DNA from: CAXBMB01 sp052078155
Lineage (GTDB): Bacteria; Pseudomonadota; Alphaproteobacteria; Kiloniellales; DSM-21159
DNA length: 64,000 nucleotides
NCBI GenBank assembly: GCA_052078155.1
Contig: JBQJBP010000007.1
Span: 21,444-85,443 of the forward strand
Direction: 5' to 3'
The translations under genes were made by a program, and so were the position numbers. Under the pieces are notes generated by a model. It did no database searches. It was not told the origin of the DNA and saw nothing but the letters and a program-made list of their open reading frames with translations. Of the stretch, positions 8,437-17,422 are shown in pieces (position 1 is the stretch's first letter; the number at the start of each line of letters is the position of its first letter).

Positions 8437-9279
8437 ATGGCCCATTCCTTCGATCTCATGCTGGGCAGCCAGTGTGGCCCGCCCTTTGACGGCATTGAAA
8501 CCAGTTGCTCCCTCCCTGCCGAGCGTTTTTCTCCCCCCCTGCCCCCTGTCTGGCCGAGGTTGGAAGGCGACAGCCAGGGGCTGGCCCGCAAGCTAAAGGT
8601 CGGCGCAGAAGACTCCGCGACCTTCTTTTTCAAAAGCGGCGCTGACCTGCATCATCTGGGTTTTTCCTGCCGCCATGGTCTGGTGCGTCCAGATCTGATC
8701 ATGGCCAGCCGCCACGCCAATGGCCGCCTGTTGCTGGAAGAACGCCGGAAACACCACTTCGTCGGCAGTCTGGTGGTGGGCTACAACCCCTGCCTCAGGC
8801 TGGGTAAAGCAGGAGAACTGATTGAAGCTCTGGAACAGGAAGCCGCCCCCCATCCCCACCTGTCCTTTGACGCCCTGAGACGCTGGGCCGAAGAGCAAAA
8901 GAAACCGGCAAAAAAACAAAGCCAGCGCCTGCACATTCGACTGCACAACCAGAAATCCTGCCCGGTCAACTGCCACCTGGACCTGGAGCAGGAGGAAGTA
9001 CTGGGGGCCATTAAGACCCGCCTCAACCCCAACCAGCGCCTGGAGTGGCTTACCCCTCTTGCCGCCGGCCAGTTCATCTGGATCATCCTGGACGCCAGCC
9101 AGCGTGCAGAACACTCTGGCCAGGGGCACAGAGACGCCGCCTGCATGGTGATCTGGCTGGAGGCGAGCAGTGGCCGCCCCCGCGCCAGTCATGTGATTTC
9201 CCATCAGGGGGCCACAGCCTCGGTGATTCACCGGCCCGGAGAAGAAGGCACCTGGCCCATTGAACTGGCGGTCGGCTAG
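8437..9279 (+). CDS. Hypothetical protein, 280 residues
   Basis: Not recognised. The frame is open over 843 bases with a coding-like composition. Its protein has a proline-rich N-terminus, a central Lys-rich helix (EEQKKPAKKQSQRLHIRL, about 148-165) and two Trp/Phe-rich C-terminal segments (GQFIWIILDASQRAE and CMVIWLEASSGRP). No signal peptide or transmembrane helix is apparent. A long antisense frame (8593-9306) also exists, but this strand has the more protein-like composition. The start is uncertain; the ribosome-binding site is weak. Confidence 0.55.
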   Translation: MAHSFDLMLGSQCGPPFDGIETSCSLPAERFSPPLPPVWPRLEGDSQGLARKLKVGAEDSATFFFKSGADLHHLGFSCRHGLVRPDLIMASRHANGRLLLEERRKHHFVGSLVVGYNPCLRLGKAGELIEALEQEAAPHPHLSFDALRRWAEEQKKPAKKQSQRLHIRLHNQKSCPVNCHLDLEQEEVLGAIKTRLNPNQRLEWLTPLAAGQFIWIILDASQRAEHSGQGHRDAACMVIWLEASSGRPRASHVISHQGATASVIHRPGEEGTWPIELAVG

Positions 9280-9347
9280 ATCGCAGCCCCCGTCAAGAGA
9301 CCCCAACTGGCGCTCTCCTATGCCCCACGGCGCGCCTGAGATCTCCC

Positions 9348-10520
9348 TCAGGCAGATTCAGCAAAGAGCTCCCGCCCGATCAGCCAGCGGCGAATTTCAC
9401 TGGTGCCAGCCCCAATCTCATAGAGCTTGGCGTCCCGCAGCAGGCGACCGGTCGGATAGTCGTTGATATACCCGTTTCCGCCCAGAATCTGGATGGCATC
9501 CAGGGTCATCTGGGTGGCTTTTTCCGAGGCATAGAGGATGGCCCCGGCCGCGTCCTTGCGGGTGGTTTCACCCCGGTCGCAGGCCTGAGCCACCATGTAA
9601 ACATAGGCCTTACAGGCATTCATGGTGGAGTACATATCGGCCAGCTTGCCCTGGATCAGCTGAAACTCACCGATGGATTTGCCGAACTGCTTGCGCTCAT
9701 GAACATAGGGCATCACCACATCCATGCAGGCCTGCATGATGCCCAGCGGACCGGCGGAAAGCACCACACGCTCGTAGTCCAGGCCGCTCATCAACACATG
9801 AACGCCCTTGTTCAGTTCCCCCAGAATGTTCTCTTCCGGAACTTCACAGTTTTCAAATACCAGCTCCGCGGTTGGTGACCCCCGCATGCCCAGCTTGTCC
9901 AGCTTCTGGTTAACGCTGAAGCCTTTGGTGCCCTTTTCAACGATGAAAGCCGTGATGCCCTTCGGGCCTGCGTCCGGGTCGGTGCGCGCATAGATCACAA
10001 AGGTATCGGCTTCCGTGGAGTTGGTGATCCACATCTTGGTGCCGGTCAGCACATACCGGTCACCCTTCTTCACGGCCTGAGTCCGCAGGGAAACCACATC
10101 GGAGCCGGAACCAGGCTCACTCATGGCCAGGGAGCCCACATGTTCGCCGGACACCAGTTTCGGCAGGTACTTTTCCTTCTGTGCGGCGCTGCCGTTCCGG
10201 TGGATCTGATTGACGCAGAGGTTGGAATGAGCCCCGTAGCTCAAACCGATGGAGGCTGACGCCCGGCTGACTTCCTCAACCGCCACCACATGTTCCAGAT
10301 ACCCCAGACCTGCGCCGCCATATTCTTCGGCAACCGTAATGCCGTGCAGACCCAGTTCCCCCATGGCTGGCCACAGCTGACGGGGAAACCAGTCTTCCCG
10401 ATCAATACGTTCGGCCAGAGGGGCGATTTCTTCCTGAGAAAAGCTCAGCACGCTGTCACGCAGCATGTCGGCTGTGTCTCCAAGATTGAAGTTCAGGCTG
10501 GGCAACTGATTGGGAAGCAT
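9348..10520 (-). CDS. ivd: Isovaleryl-CoA dehydrogenase
   Basis: Acyl-CoA dehydrogenase of leucine breakdown that converts isovaleryl-CoA to 3-methylcrotonyl-CoA with ETF as acceptor. The 390-residue protein shows the ivd-type features SYGAHSNLCVNQIHRNG, LAMSEPGSGSDVVS, KMWITNS and the DYERVVLSAGPLGIMQ stretch. This last carries the Glu that acts as catalytic base in isovaleryl-CoA dehydrogenases, replacing the usual C-terminal position. The C-terminus has GGNGYINDYPTGRLLRDAKLYEIGAGTSEIRR. No methylcrotonyl-CoA carboxylase is adjacent, which is unusual for ivd loci, so the rest of the leucine pathway must lie elsewhere. Confidence 0.94.
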   Translation of the reverse strand: MLPNQLPSLNFNLGDTADMLRDSVLSFSQEEIAPLAERIDREDWFPRQLWPAMGELGLHGITVAEEYGGAGLGYLEHVVAVEEVSRASASIGLSYGAHSNLCVNQIHRNGSAAQKEKYLPKLVSGEHVGSLAMSEPGSGSDVVSLRTQAVKKGDRYVLTGTKMWITNSTEADTFVIYARTDPDAGPKGITAFIVEKGTKGFSVNQKLDKLGMRGSPTAELVFENCEVPEENILGELNKGVHVLMSGLDYERVVLSAGPLGIMQACMDVVMPYVHERKQFGKSIGEFQLIQGKLADMYSTMNACKAYVYMVAQACDRGETTRKDAAGAILYASEKATQMTLDAIQILGGNGYINDYPTGRLLRDAKLYEIGAGTSEIRRWLIGRELFAESA

Positions 10521-10582
10521 CTGTTTGACTTTCTATTGGTCAGACAAGAGCCGCAAAGCGGCCTGGGTTTGAGTATAGCGAC

Positions 10583-10706
10583 TGGAGCATGATCGGTTTA
10601 GTCAGAAGCGTTTGCGCTTGGAACCAAACCGCAAATCACCCTCCAAAACACTGAAAAGAGTTGCACGATTTAAGAGTTCTCACGAAGTGATCCCACTCAA
10701 ACCGCT
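10583..10706 (-). repeat. Dispersed palindromic element, degenerate copy
   Basis: Reverse orientation, from TGGAGCATGATCGGTTTAG through the hairpin-3 sequence GAAGCGTTTGCGCTTGG to a worn left end (CACTCAAACCGC). It lies between the ivd start and the thioesterase stop. The left terminal TCAAATC/CTCTA box is lost. Confidence 0.85.
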
Positions 10707-10818
10707 GTGGCACCCGAGCGCCCGCCCGGGGAAAATTCTGGTCTTTCACCTGACCACACATGGCCGCAGATCATATCCGCGAAGGCAACAGAAGGCGCGA
10801 GGCCATTTCTGGGACTGG

Positions 10819-11277
10819 TCAGGTCGTCGGTTCGTCAGGACGGTCATGCATGCACATCAGAGTCTGCTGCATCTTTGCGCAGAGCTTTTCCTTGCCATCT
10901 TTGATGACATAGGCCTCGATATCGCAAATGGTCAGGGTCCGGCCCGGCTTGATCACCCGTCCGACTGTGCGCAGGGTTTGCCCGTCTGCCGGAGCCAGAA
11001 GGTTGACCTTGAACTCCACGGTCAGGACGGAAGATCCGGCGGGAAAGAGAGAGTAGCCGGCATAACCACCGGCAGAGTCCGCCAGGGTGCTGGTGACCCC
11101 GGCATGAAAAAAACCATGCTGCTGGGTCAGTCCCTTGTGGTGGTCCACCAGGATCTCCACCAGACCAGGTTCAACACGCCCCAGGCGCGCGCCCAGTGTG
11201 TCCATGATGCCCTGCCGGGCAAAGGACTCACGGACCTTCTGTTCAAACTGCGGATCTCTAGGCGTGAACTCTGCCAT
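10819..11277 (-). CDS. PaaI-type hotdog-fold thioesterase
   Basis: A 152-residue hotdog thioesterase of the PaaI/DUF4442 group, which hydrolyses acyl- or aryl-CoA thioesters. The signatures are QQHGFFHAGVTSTLADSAGGYAG (with the HGG-like loop and catalytic Asp) and VEFKVNLLAPADG. The longer frame to 11352 is rejected because the ATG at 11277 has a GAGGA site about 8 bases upstream and begins at the usual MAEFTPRDPQF position. It precedes ivd on the same strand and may belong to the acyl-CoA catabolic set. Substrate unknown. Confidence 0.9.
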   Translation of the reverse strand: MAEFTPRDPQFEQKVRESFARQGIMDTLGARLGRVEPGLVEILVDHHKGLTQQHGFFHAGVTSTLADSAGGYAGYSLFPAGSSVLTVEFKVNLLAPADGQTLRTVGRVIKPGRTLTICDIEAYVIKDGKEKLCAKMQQTLMCMHDRPDEPTT

Positions 11278-11556
11278 TACCGGGTCCTCGTTTCCTTTAG
11301 AGCCACTCGCTTCCGGATGAACCACAGCGTGCTGTGACACAAAGAAGAACAAGGCTCTTAACAGCGGGTTGGAAGGTGACTGAGGTCAGAAGCAAAAACT
11401 GCGGCCTCTGAAGATCACCCCCCGAAACTCCCTCTTCTTGTACCCAGCAGAGCAGGTACCGTAAATCGAAAAATTCGAACAGTCGTTAGAAACAAAGCCT
11501 GCGATGAAACCCATCAAGCAGGAAGCCCACCCCTGGTGGCTTCCCCGTACCGGACT

Positions 11557-12201
11557 TTAGAAGGACCAGTCCCCATAGTGCTTTTGCCAAAGAGGAGCGA
11601 TGGCCGGTCGTGCCCTGACGGCCGCGACGAGATCAGCAATCTGCGGATTGCGTTCTGCAAAGCTGGCATAGTCCCAGTGCCAGGCCACCAGCATGGCCAG
11701 ATAAACATCAAAAACACTGAAAGCAGAACCAAAGAGGAAAGGACCCTCTGTCTTCTTCAGTTCCTCATTGATGATTGCAGCATGCTCTTCAAAGGCCTGG
11801 GCTGCGGCAGCCCTCACCCCTTTGTAACCCTCTGTGTCGGTGGTGTAGCGACGGGCGTAGTAGTAGCGAAGATCTTCCTCGTACAGATTGACCGCGGCGA
11901 AGATCAGCCAGCGGTAAAGCGTGGCGCGCTGGGCCGTACCTGCTTCCGGGGCCAGGCGGGCTGACGGATGGCAATCCACCAGATGCAACAGGCAAGCGGC
12001 GGTCTCTGTCATGACGGTTCCGTCAGGAAGAACCAGTGCCGGAATCTGCCCCCTGGGATTCAGCGCGAGATAGTCTGCCTGCTGATGGCCGTTTTCCTCT
12101 TTGCTCAGAGCGATCAGCTCATGCTCCAGCCCCAGTTCCGTCAGCGCCGCTTCCACAACGAAGGAGCCAGCCCCGTCCATTGAATAGAGTTTGTAAGTCA
12201 C
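11557..12201 (-). CDS. Glutathione S-transferase family protein
   Basis: A 214-residue cytosolic GST. The N-terminal thioredoxin-like domain has the glutathione-binding segments GQIPALVLPDGTVMTETAA (cis-Pro and the E-T/S motif), and an all-helical C-terminal domain ends in an FSVFDVYLAMLVAW N-capping box segment. It is the first of four GST-family genes in this window. A hairpin with GGAAGC arms at 11521-11544 follows its stop and may be an inefficient terminator. Substrate not predictable. Confidence 0.87.
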   Translation of the reverse strand: MTYKLYSMDGAGSFVVEAALTELGLEHELIALSKEENGHQQADYLALNPRGQIPALVLPDGTVMTETAACLLHLVDCHPSARLAPEAGTAQRATLYRWLIFAAVNLYEEDLRYYYARRYTTDTEGYKGVRAAAAQAFEEHAAIINEELKKTEGPFLFGSAFSVFDVYLAMLVAWHWDYASFAERNPQIADLVAAVRARPAIAPLWQKHYGDWSF

Positions 12202-12228
12202 AGGCAGTCCAATTCTCTTTTTTGAGGG

Positions 12229-13632
12229 TTAAAGCAGGAAGATCGATGCCAGCCCCAGAAAGGCAAAGAAACCAACCACGTCCGTCACCGTGGTCAGGAA
12301 CACCGACGAGGAAACCGCCGGATCCACTTTCATGCGGTCCAGCACAATGGGAATGAGCGCACCAAAAGCCCCGGCCACCAGCATGTTAATCACCATGGCC
12401 GCGCCAATGACCAGCGCCAGGATTGTCGAACTGAACCAGACCCAGGTCACCACCCCGATCACCGCCGCAAAAATCACCCCGTTGACCAGTCCCACCACCA
12501 CTTCCTTGGTGATAAACCGCTGGGTTGCCGTGCCCGCCAGATTCTTCATGGCAATGGCCCGCACCGCCACCGACAGGGACTGGGTACCGGCGTTTCCGCC
12601 CATGGAGGCAACAATGGGCATCAGCACCGCCAGCGCCACCACCTTCTCCAGCGTGTCTGTGAAAAGCCCAATGACCAGCGATGCCAGCACGGCGGTCAGC
12701 AGATTGACGAAGAGCCAGAGGGAGCGTGACTTTGCTGTCTCCAGGGCCGCGGAGTAGAGATCATCTTCGCCCACACCGCTCAGTTTGAAGAAATCCTCCT
12801 GAGCCTCCTCTTCAACCACATGCACCACGTCATCGATGGTGATCAGGCCCAACAGGCGTCCGGCGGAATCAACCACAGGCGCGGAAATCAGGTCATACTG
12901 CTTGAAGAGATAGGCCACCTCTTCCTGGTCCATGTTCACGGGGATGGAATAGTGGTCCTCGTCCATGATGTCAGCCAGGGCGGTGGGGCGGCTGTTACGC
13001 AGGACCCGGGACAACGGCAGTTTGCCCACCGGTTTGTAGCGGGGGTCGACCAGATAAAGATCGTAAAAATCCGATTGGATCTTGCGCTTGTTGGAGCGCA
13101 TGTAGTCGATGGTCTCGCCAACACTCCAGAGCGCAGGCACCACCATCACCTCGCGCTGCATCAGACGTCCGGCTGAATCTTCCGGAAACTCGAGCCCCTC
13201 GAGAATGAACCGCTGATAGGTTCGGGGAATGCGGCTGAGCACCTGAACACTGAGGTCTTCGGACAGATCCTCAAAAATCTCCAGGGCATCATCACTTTCC
13301 AGCGCTTCAATGATGCGCGCAACAGCCTTCGGACCCAGCTTTTCAGCCACTTCCTCCCGATAAGAGGATTCCAGGTGGGTCAGGACCTCCGGGTCCATGG
13401 CAAAGGCCACAATGTCCAGCAGCAGGCTGCGATGGTCACTGTCCAGGCCTTCCAGCAAATCCGCCATATCCGCCGGATGCAGCGATTCCGCCAGGTCTGT
13501 AACTGTCTCGAAGTCCCGGTTGTCCAGCGCATCGACAACCTGATCCATCAGGTCGTGCTCAAGACCGGCCACCTCTTCGGAGGTGGGTTCACTTTCCGGC
13601 TGCTGGCTGTAGGGATCCAAAGGATCGACCAT
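12229..13632 (-). CDS. mgtE: MgtE-family magnesium transporter
   Basis: Homodimeric Mg2+ channel. The N-terminal superhelical MgtE_N domain (about 20-130) contains LHPADMADLLEGL. Two CBS domains (about 135-255) include LITIDDVVHVVEEEAQED. The C-terminal membrane domain of five helices (about 285-467) has MGGNAGTQSLSVAVRA, the selectivity/pore segment of the family. The ATG at 13632 has GAGGA 6 bases upstream and gives 467 residues; the longer frame to 13686 is unlikely. It follows maeB on the same strand. I saw no M-box-like riboswitch in the 148-base gap, only GC hairpins such as CCGGG-N7-CCCGG (13709-13725). Confidence 0.93.
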   Translation of the reverse strand: MVDPLDPYSQQPESEPTSEEVAGLEHDLMDQVVDALDNRDFETVTDLAESLHPADMADLLEGLDSDHRSLLLDIVAFAMDPEVLTHLESSYREEVAEKLGPKAVARIIEALESDDALEIFEDLSEDLSVQVLSRIPRTYQRFILEGLEFPEDSAGRLMQREVMVVPALWSVGETIDYMRSNKRKIQSDFYDLYLVDPRYKPVGKLPLSRVLRNSRPTALADIMDEDHYSIPVNMDQEEVAYLFKQYDLISAPVVDSAGRLLGLITIDDVVHVVEEEAQEDFFKLSGVGEDDLYSAALETAKSRSLWLFVNLLTAVLASLVIGLFTDTLEKVVALAVLMPIVASMGGNAGTQSLSVAVRAIAMKNLAGTATQRFITKEVVVGLVNGVIFAAVIGVVTWVWFSSTILALVIGAAMVINMLVAGAFGALIPIVLDRMKVDPAVSSSVFLTTVTDVVGFFAFLGLASIFLL

Positions 13633-13780
13633 GAACGGTCCTCTTTGGTGAGCAGTGATCATGAGGGCCCCGGCGCCAAAAGGCACCGGACCCCAGTGAA
13701 CAGACCTGCCGGGCGTGGCACCCGGTTAAAGGTCCAGCCAAAGTGTAATCAAATTGGCGACATCAGCGAGCAGAAAATCC

Positions 13781-16063
13781 TCAGGCCTTGTCGTCGTCCG
13801 CCTGAGCTTCCACCACGGCCAGCGCTGAGATGTTCACCACCCCGCGGGCGGTCACGGAAGGGGTGACAATGTGGGCCGGTTTGCGTGGACCCAGCAAAAG
13901 CGGTCCCACATGCAGACCGCTGCCCAGCACCTTAACCAGGTTAAAGGAGATGTTGGCCGAATCCAGTGTCGGCATGACCAGCAGGTTGGCTTCACCCTTC
14001 AGTTTGGAATTGGGGAAGATGCGGTCGCGAATGGCAGGGGACAGGGCCGCATCGGCGTGCATCTCCCCTTCCACCTCCAGATCCGGGTAATCCCGGTGCA
14101 GGATCTTGACAGCTTCCCGCATCTTGCGGGCTTCAGCATCGCTGTGACTGCCGAAGTTGGAATGGCTGACCAGGGCCACCTTGGGTGTGATGCCAAAGCG
14201 TCTGACCGCTTCGGCGGACATGATGGTGGTTTGAACCACCTCATCGACCGTCAGGTCATTGGTCACATAGGTATCGGTCAGGAAGTAGGAGCCGCGCTGT
14301 GTGATAAGCAAAGACAAAGCCGAGAAGTCATGCATGCGCTCATCTCTGCCCAGCAGCTGCTCGATCACTTCCAGATGGTCGCTGTACTGACCTTCCAACC
14401 CGCAGATCACCGCATCAGCATGGCCCAGCTTGACCGCCAGGGCGCCGATTACCGTCGTGTTGGTACGCACAATGGTGCGGGCCCGTTCCGGGGAAACACC
14501 TTTGCGCTCCATCAGCTCGTGATAGAGATTCACATACTCGTTGTAGCGCGAATCAGACTGTGGATTGACCAGCTCAAAGTGCTCATCCTGACAGATCCGC
14601 AGGCCCAGTTCCTTGATGCGTTTCTCAACCACTTCAGGCCGACCACAGATGATCGGGCGGGCCAGTCCCTCGTCAGCCAACACCTGCACAGCCCGCAACA
14701 CACGCCGGGATTCCCCTTCGGCAAAGAACACCCGCTGCGGGTCGTTTTTGGCCTGTTCAAAGATCGGTTTCATGATCAGGCCGGAGCGGAAGACGAATTG
14801 ACCCAGCTGTTCGCGATAAGCGTCAAAGTCCTCGATGGGGCGTGTGGCCACCCCACTGTCCATGGCGGCTTTCGCCACAGCCGGGGCGATTTCCAGAATC
14901 AGGCGGGGATCGAAGGGGCTGGGGATCAGGTAGTCCTTGCCAAAGGACAGGGCGGTCCCGCCATAGGCCTGGGAAACCACCTCTGACGATTCGGCCTTGG
15001 CCAGATCGGCAATGGCCTTCACACAGGCGATCTTCATGTCTTCGTTGATGGTCTTGGCCCCGACATCCAGCGCACCGCGGAAGATAAAGGGGAAACAAAG
15101 AACGTTGTTTACCTGATTGGGATAGTCGGAACGGCCGGTTGCGATGATGGCATCAGGCCGGGCTTCACGGGCTTCTTCCGGCATGATTTCGGGTACCGGA
15201 TTGGCCAGAGCCAAAATCAGCGGTTTCTCGGCCATTCGTTTGACCATGTCCGCTTTCAGGACACCAGGTGCAGACAATCCCATGAAGATGTCTGCCCCCC
15301 CAATGGCATCATCCAGGGTGCGGTCTTCCGTATCGCGGGCATAGACCGCTTTCCACTGGTCCATCAGAACGCCCCGTCCTTCATAGACGACGCCTTCAAT
15401 GTCCAGAACGGTGATGTTTTCCCGCTTCGCCCCCATGGAACAGAGCAGATTGAGGCAGGCAAGCGCTGCGGCCCCGGCTCCCGAACAGACGATTTTCACG
15501 TCACCCAGGTCTTTGCCGACCAGCCGCAGGCCGTTGTAGATGAAAGAGCTGACAATGATGGCGGTGCCGTGCTGGTCGTCATGGAACACGGGGATGTCCA
15601 TGCGATCACGCAGCGCCTGTTCAACAATGAAGCACTCCGGCGCTTTGATGTCTTCCAGATTAATGCCGCCAAAGGTGGGCTCCAGAGCCGCAACCACTTC
15701 GATCAGCTTTTCAGGGTCCTTTTCCGCCACTTCAATGTCAAAGACATCCACACCGGCAAACTTCTTGAAGAGGACAGCCTTACCTTCCATCACCGGTTTG
15801 GAAGCCAGGGGACCGATGTCTCCCAGGCCCAGCACGGCCGTACCGTTGGAGACAACCCCCACCAGGTTCCCTCTGGCGGTGACGCGCGACGCTTCCTTTT
15901 CATCCACCACAATGGCGTTGCAGGCTGCCGCCACCCCGGGGGAATAAGCCAGCGCCAGGTCCCGCTGGTTGGCCAGAGGTTTGGTTGCCACCACCTCCAG
16001 CTTACCGGGTTTCCCGGCACGGTGATATTCAAGCGCAGCTTCTGTCAGGTTTTTGTCGACCAT
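13781..16063 (-). CDS. maeB: NADP-dependent malic enzyme (MaeB type, malic + phosphotransacetylase-like domains)
   Basis: Converts malate to pyruvate and CO2 with NADP+, linking the TCA cycle to pyruvate and NADPH supply. The 760-residue protein has the malic domain (about 1-160, with YSPGVAAAC and the HDDQHGTA signature) and the Rossmann NAD-binding domain (about 165-400, VCSGAGAAALACL). It ends in a C-terminal phosphotransacetylase-like domain (about 430-755) typical of MaeB, which regulates the enzyme by acetyl-CoA rather than acting as a transacetylase. Transcribed divergently from lipB across a 469-base gap. Confidence 0.96.
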   Translation of the reverse strand: MVDKNLTEAALEYHRAGKPGKLEVVATKPLANQRDLALAYSPGVAAACNAIVVDEKEASRVTARGNLVGVVSNGTAVLGLGDIGPLASKPVMEGKAVLFKKFAGVDVFDIEVAEKDPEKLIEVVAALEPTFGGINLEDIKAPECFIVEQALRDRMDIPVFHDDQHGTAIIVSSFIYNGLRLVGKDLGDVKIVCSGAGAAALACLNLLCSMGAKRENITVLDIEGVVYEGRGVLMDQWKAVYARDTEDRTLDDAIGGADIFMGLSAPGVLKADMVKRMAEKPLILALANPVPEIMPEEAREARPDAIIATGRSDYPNQVNNVLCFPFIFRGALDVGAKTINEDMKIACVKAIADLAKAESSEVVSQAYGGTALSFGKDYLIPSPFDPRLILEIAPAVAKAAMDSGVATRPIEDFDAYREQLGQFVFRSGLIMKPIFEQAKNDPQRVFFAEGESRRVLRAVQVLADEGLARPIICGRPEVVEKRIKELGLRICQDEHFELVNPQSDSRYNEYVNLYHELMERKGVSPERARTIVRTNTTVIGALAVKLGHADAVICGLEGQYSDHLEVIEQLLGRDERMHDFSALSLLITQRGSYFLTDTYVTNDLTVDEVVQTTIMSAEAVRRFGITPKVALVSHSNFGSHSDAEARKMREAVKILHRDYPDLEVEGEMHADAALSPAIRDRIFPNSKLKGEANLLVMPTLDSANISFNLVKVLGSGLHVGPLLLGPRKPAHIVTPSVTARGVVNISALAVVEAQADDDKA

Positions 16064-16532
16064 GGATCCCCCCTAGATCACAAATTCTCAGGGCCTTTTC
16101 AGGCTTCCGCCTCTGCCTTTATGGGCTGTCTCTGCGACAGGTGCAACAGAGGTACAGTAAGCCACGCCAGCCCTGGAGCATGATCGATTTAGTTGGAAGC
16201 GCTTCGCGCTTGAAACCAAATCGTGAATCATCCTCTATCCTGTTGAAAAGAGCAGCGGGACTCGAAAGGCCGGTACGGCATTGATTTGAAGACGAGAGCC
16301 TACCCTAAGGTTAGCTGAACTCAAGCCCCAGTCTTGCCACAGCAGCTTTGCAGAACTAACGAAGCTACCACATCACTGTGACAATTCAGCCGCCTGCTTT
16401 ATGGGGTGCTCATCAAATCCCCCGACAGGCTCGGTTCTTGTCCAATCATACTGAAGCGCTTATCTAGAGCAGGTCCGATCCTGTGTGGTGCCGGAGCGGA
16501 CATTCAGACCTTTCAGAAAAAGACCTGCCCCC
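16064..16532. other. Divergent maeB/lipB intergenic region
   Basis: Holds a half copy of the dispersed repeat (16174-16252) and must contain both promoters. I saw no RNA gene and no convincing small gene. In-frame GTG codons upstream of the chosen lipB start (from 16485) extend into this gap. Confidence 0.5.
16174..16252 (-). repeat. Dispersed palindromic element, half copy
   Basis: Reverse orientation. Begins TGGAGCATGATCGATTTAG, retains hairpin 3 (GGAAGCGCTTCGCGCTTGAA) and half of hairpin 2 (TGAATCATCCTCTATCCTG) and then stops. The left half with hairpin 1 is missing. Confidence 0.87.
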
Positions 16533-17237
16533 ATGGATGCGCCCGATCTGCTTCACCCCGCCCCGGCTGATTTCCCCTCCCATTCCGATGGACCGGAATG
16601 GCTGATTTCGCGCCGACCAGTGGCTTATCCCGAAGCACTTCAGTTCATGGAAAACCGGGTGGCGGCCATTTATGAAGGCACCGCCAAAGAAGCCATCTGG
16701 CTGCTGGAACATCCCCCTCTCTATACAGCCGGCACCAGTGCCAACCCCGTGGACCTGCTGGACAGCCGTTTTCCCGTCTATGAAACCGGTCGCGGTGGCC
16801 AATACACCTATCACGGCCCGGGCCAGCGGGTGATCTACGTCATGCTGGATCTGAAACGCCGCACCCCGGACCTGCGGGCCTTTGTGCACAATCTGGAAGA
16901 CTGGGTAATCGCCGCCCTGGGACAGTTCAATGTGGTGGGTGAACGGCGTGATGGGCGTGTGGGCATCTGGGTGGATCGCGGGCGGCAGCCGGACGGCCTG
17001 TCGAAAGAAGACAAGATTGCGGCCATCGGCGTTCGGGTTCGCCGCTGGGTCACCTACCACGGCATCGCCATCAATGTGGAGCCGGAGCTGGATCATTTTG
17101 GTGGGATCGTGCCCTGCGGCATCAGCGAACATGGCGTCACCTCTCTGGTGGATCTGGGCCTGCCTGTCGCCCTGCCCGATCTGGACGTGGCCCTGCAGCA
17201 GACTTTCGACAGCGTGTTTGCCCCTCCCGGCTCCTGA
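16533..17237 (+). CDS. lipB: Octanoyl-[acyl-carrier-protein]:protein N-octanoyltransferase (LipB)
   Basis: Transfers octanoyl groups from ACP to lipoyl domains, the first step of lipoate synthesis, in the cytoplasm. Signatures seen: the HPPLYTAGTSA segment, RGGQYTYHGPGQRVIY, the catalytic Lys in KIAAIGVRVRRWVTYHG, and the nucleophilic Cys in GGIVPCGISEHGVTSL. The protein is about 234 residues from the ATG at 16533. GTG codons upstream at 16485 and 16488 would add about 16 unconserved residues. A repeat copy begins 6 bases after the stop, followed by a strong terminator. Confidence 0.95.
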   Translation: MDAPDLLHPAPADFPSHSDGPEWLISRRPVAYPEALQFMENRVAAIYEGTAKEAIWLLEHPPLYTAGTSANPVDLLDSRFPVYETGRGGQYTYHGPGQRVIYVMLDLKRRTPDLRAFVHNLEDWVIAALGQFNVVGERRDGRVGIWVDRGRQPDGLSKEDKIAAIGVRVRRWVTYHGIAINVEPELDHFGGIVPCGISEHGVTSLVDLGLPVALPDLDVALQQTFDSVFAPPGS

Positions 17238-17243
17238 CCTTCC

Positions 17244-17330
17244 CTCGTCAAATCCGTTTGAGTGGATTCACAACGTGATACCACTTCAGTCGTGAACCTC
17301 TTTTCAATGTGTTAGAGGATGATTCACGCT
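17244..17330 (+). repeat. Dispersed palindromic element, half copy
   Basis: Left half only: CTCGTCAAATCCGTTTGAGTG, hairpin 1 (ATTCACAACGTGAT), and hairpin 2 with CCTCTTTTCAATGTGTTAGAGG ending GATTCACG. It starts 6 bases after the lipB stop. The right half with hairpin 3 is absent. Confidence 0.87.
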
Positions 17331-17346
17331 TTTAAACGCCCGCAGC

Positions 17347-17376
17347 AAAAAAGGCCCGACAAAGCGGGCCTTTTTT
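17347..17376. terminator. Bidirectional rho-independent terminator
   Basis: Perfect inverted repeat AAAAAAGGCCCG / CGGGCCTTTTTT around a 6-base loop. It lies between the convergent lipB (plus) and permease (minus) genes and can terminate both. Confidence 0.9.
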
Positions 17377-17422
17377 TCTTCAGCCAGGATGAAATGGCTG
17401 AGGTGGTCTTGGTGATAACGGT

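Noticed and set aside
8593..9306. Antisense frame opposite the 280-residue hypothetical
   Set aside because: Two competing frames; the plus-strand one has better composition and spacing from its neighbours. Not certain.
13633..13780. Mg2+ (M-box) riboswitch before mgtE
   Set aside because: Only simple GC hairpins are visible in 148 bases; the M-box core is larger and conserved and was not recognised.
13871..14986. 371-residue open frame antisense to maeB
   Set aside because: Shadow of the malic enzyme gene; composition not protein-like and no recognisable motif.
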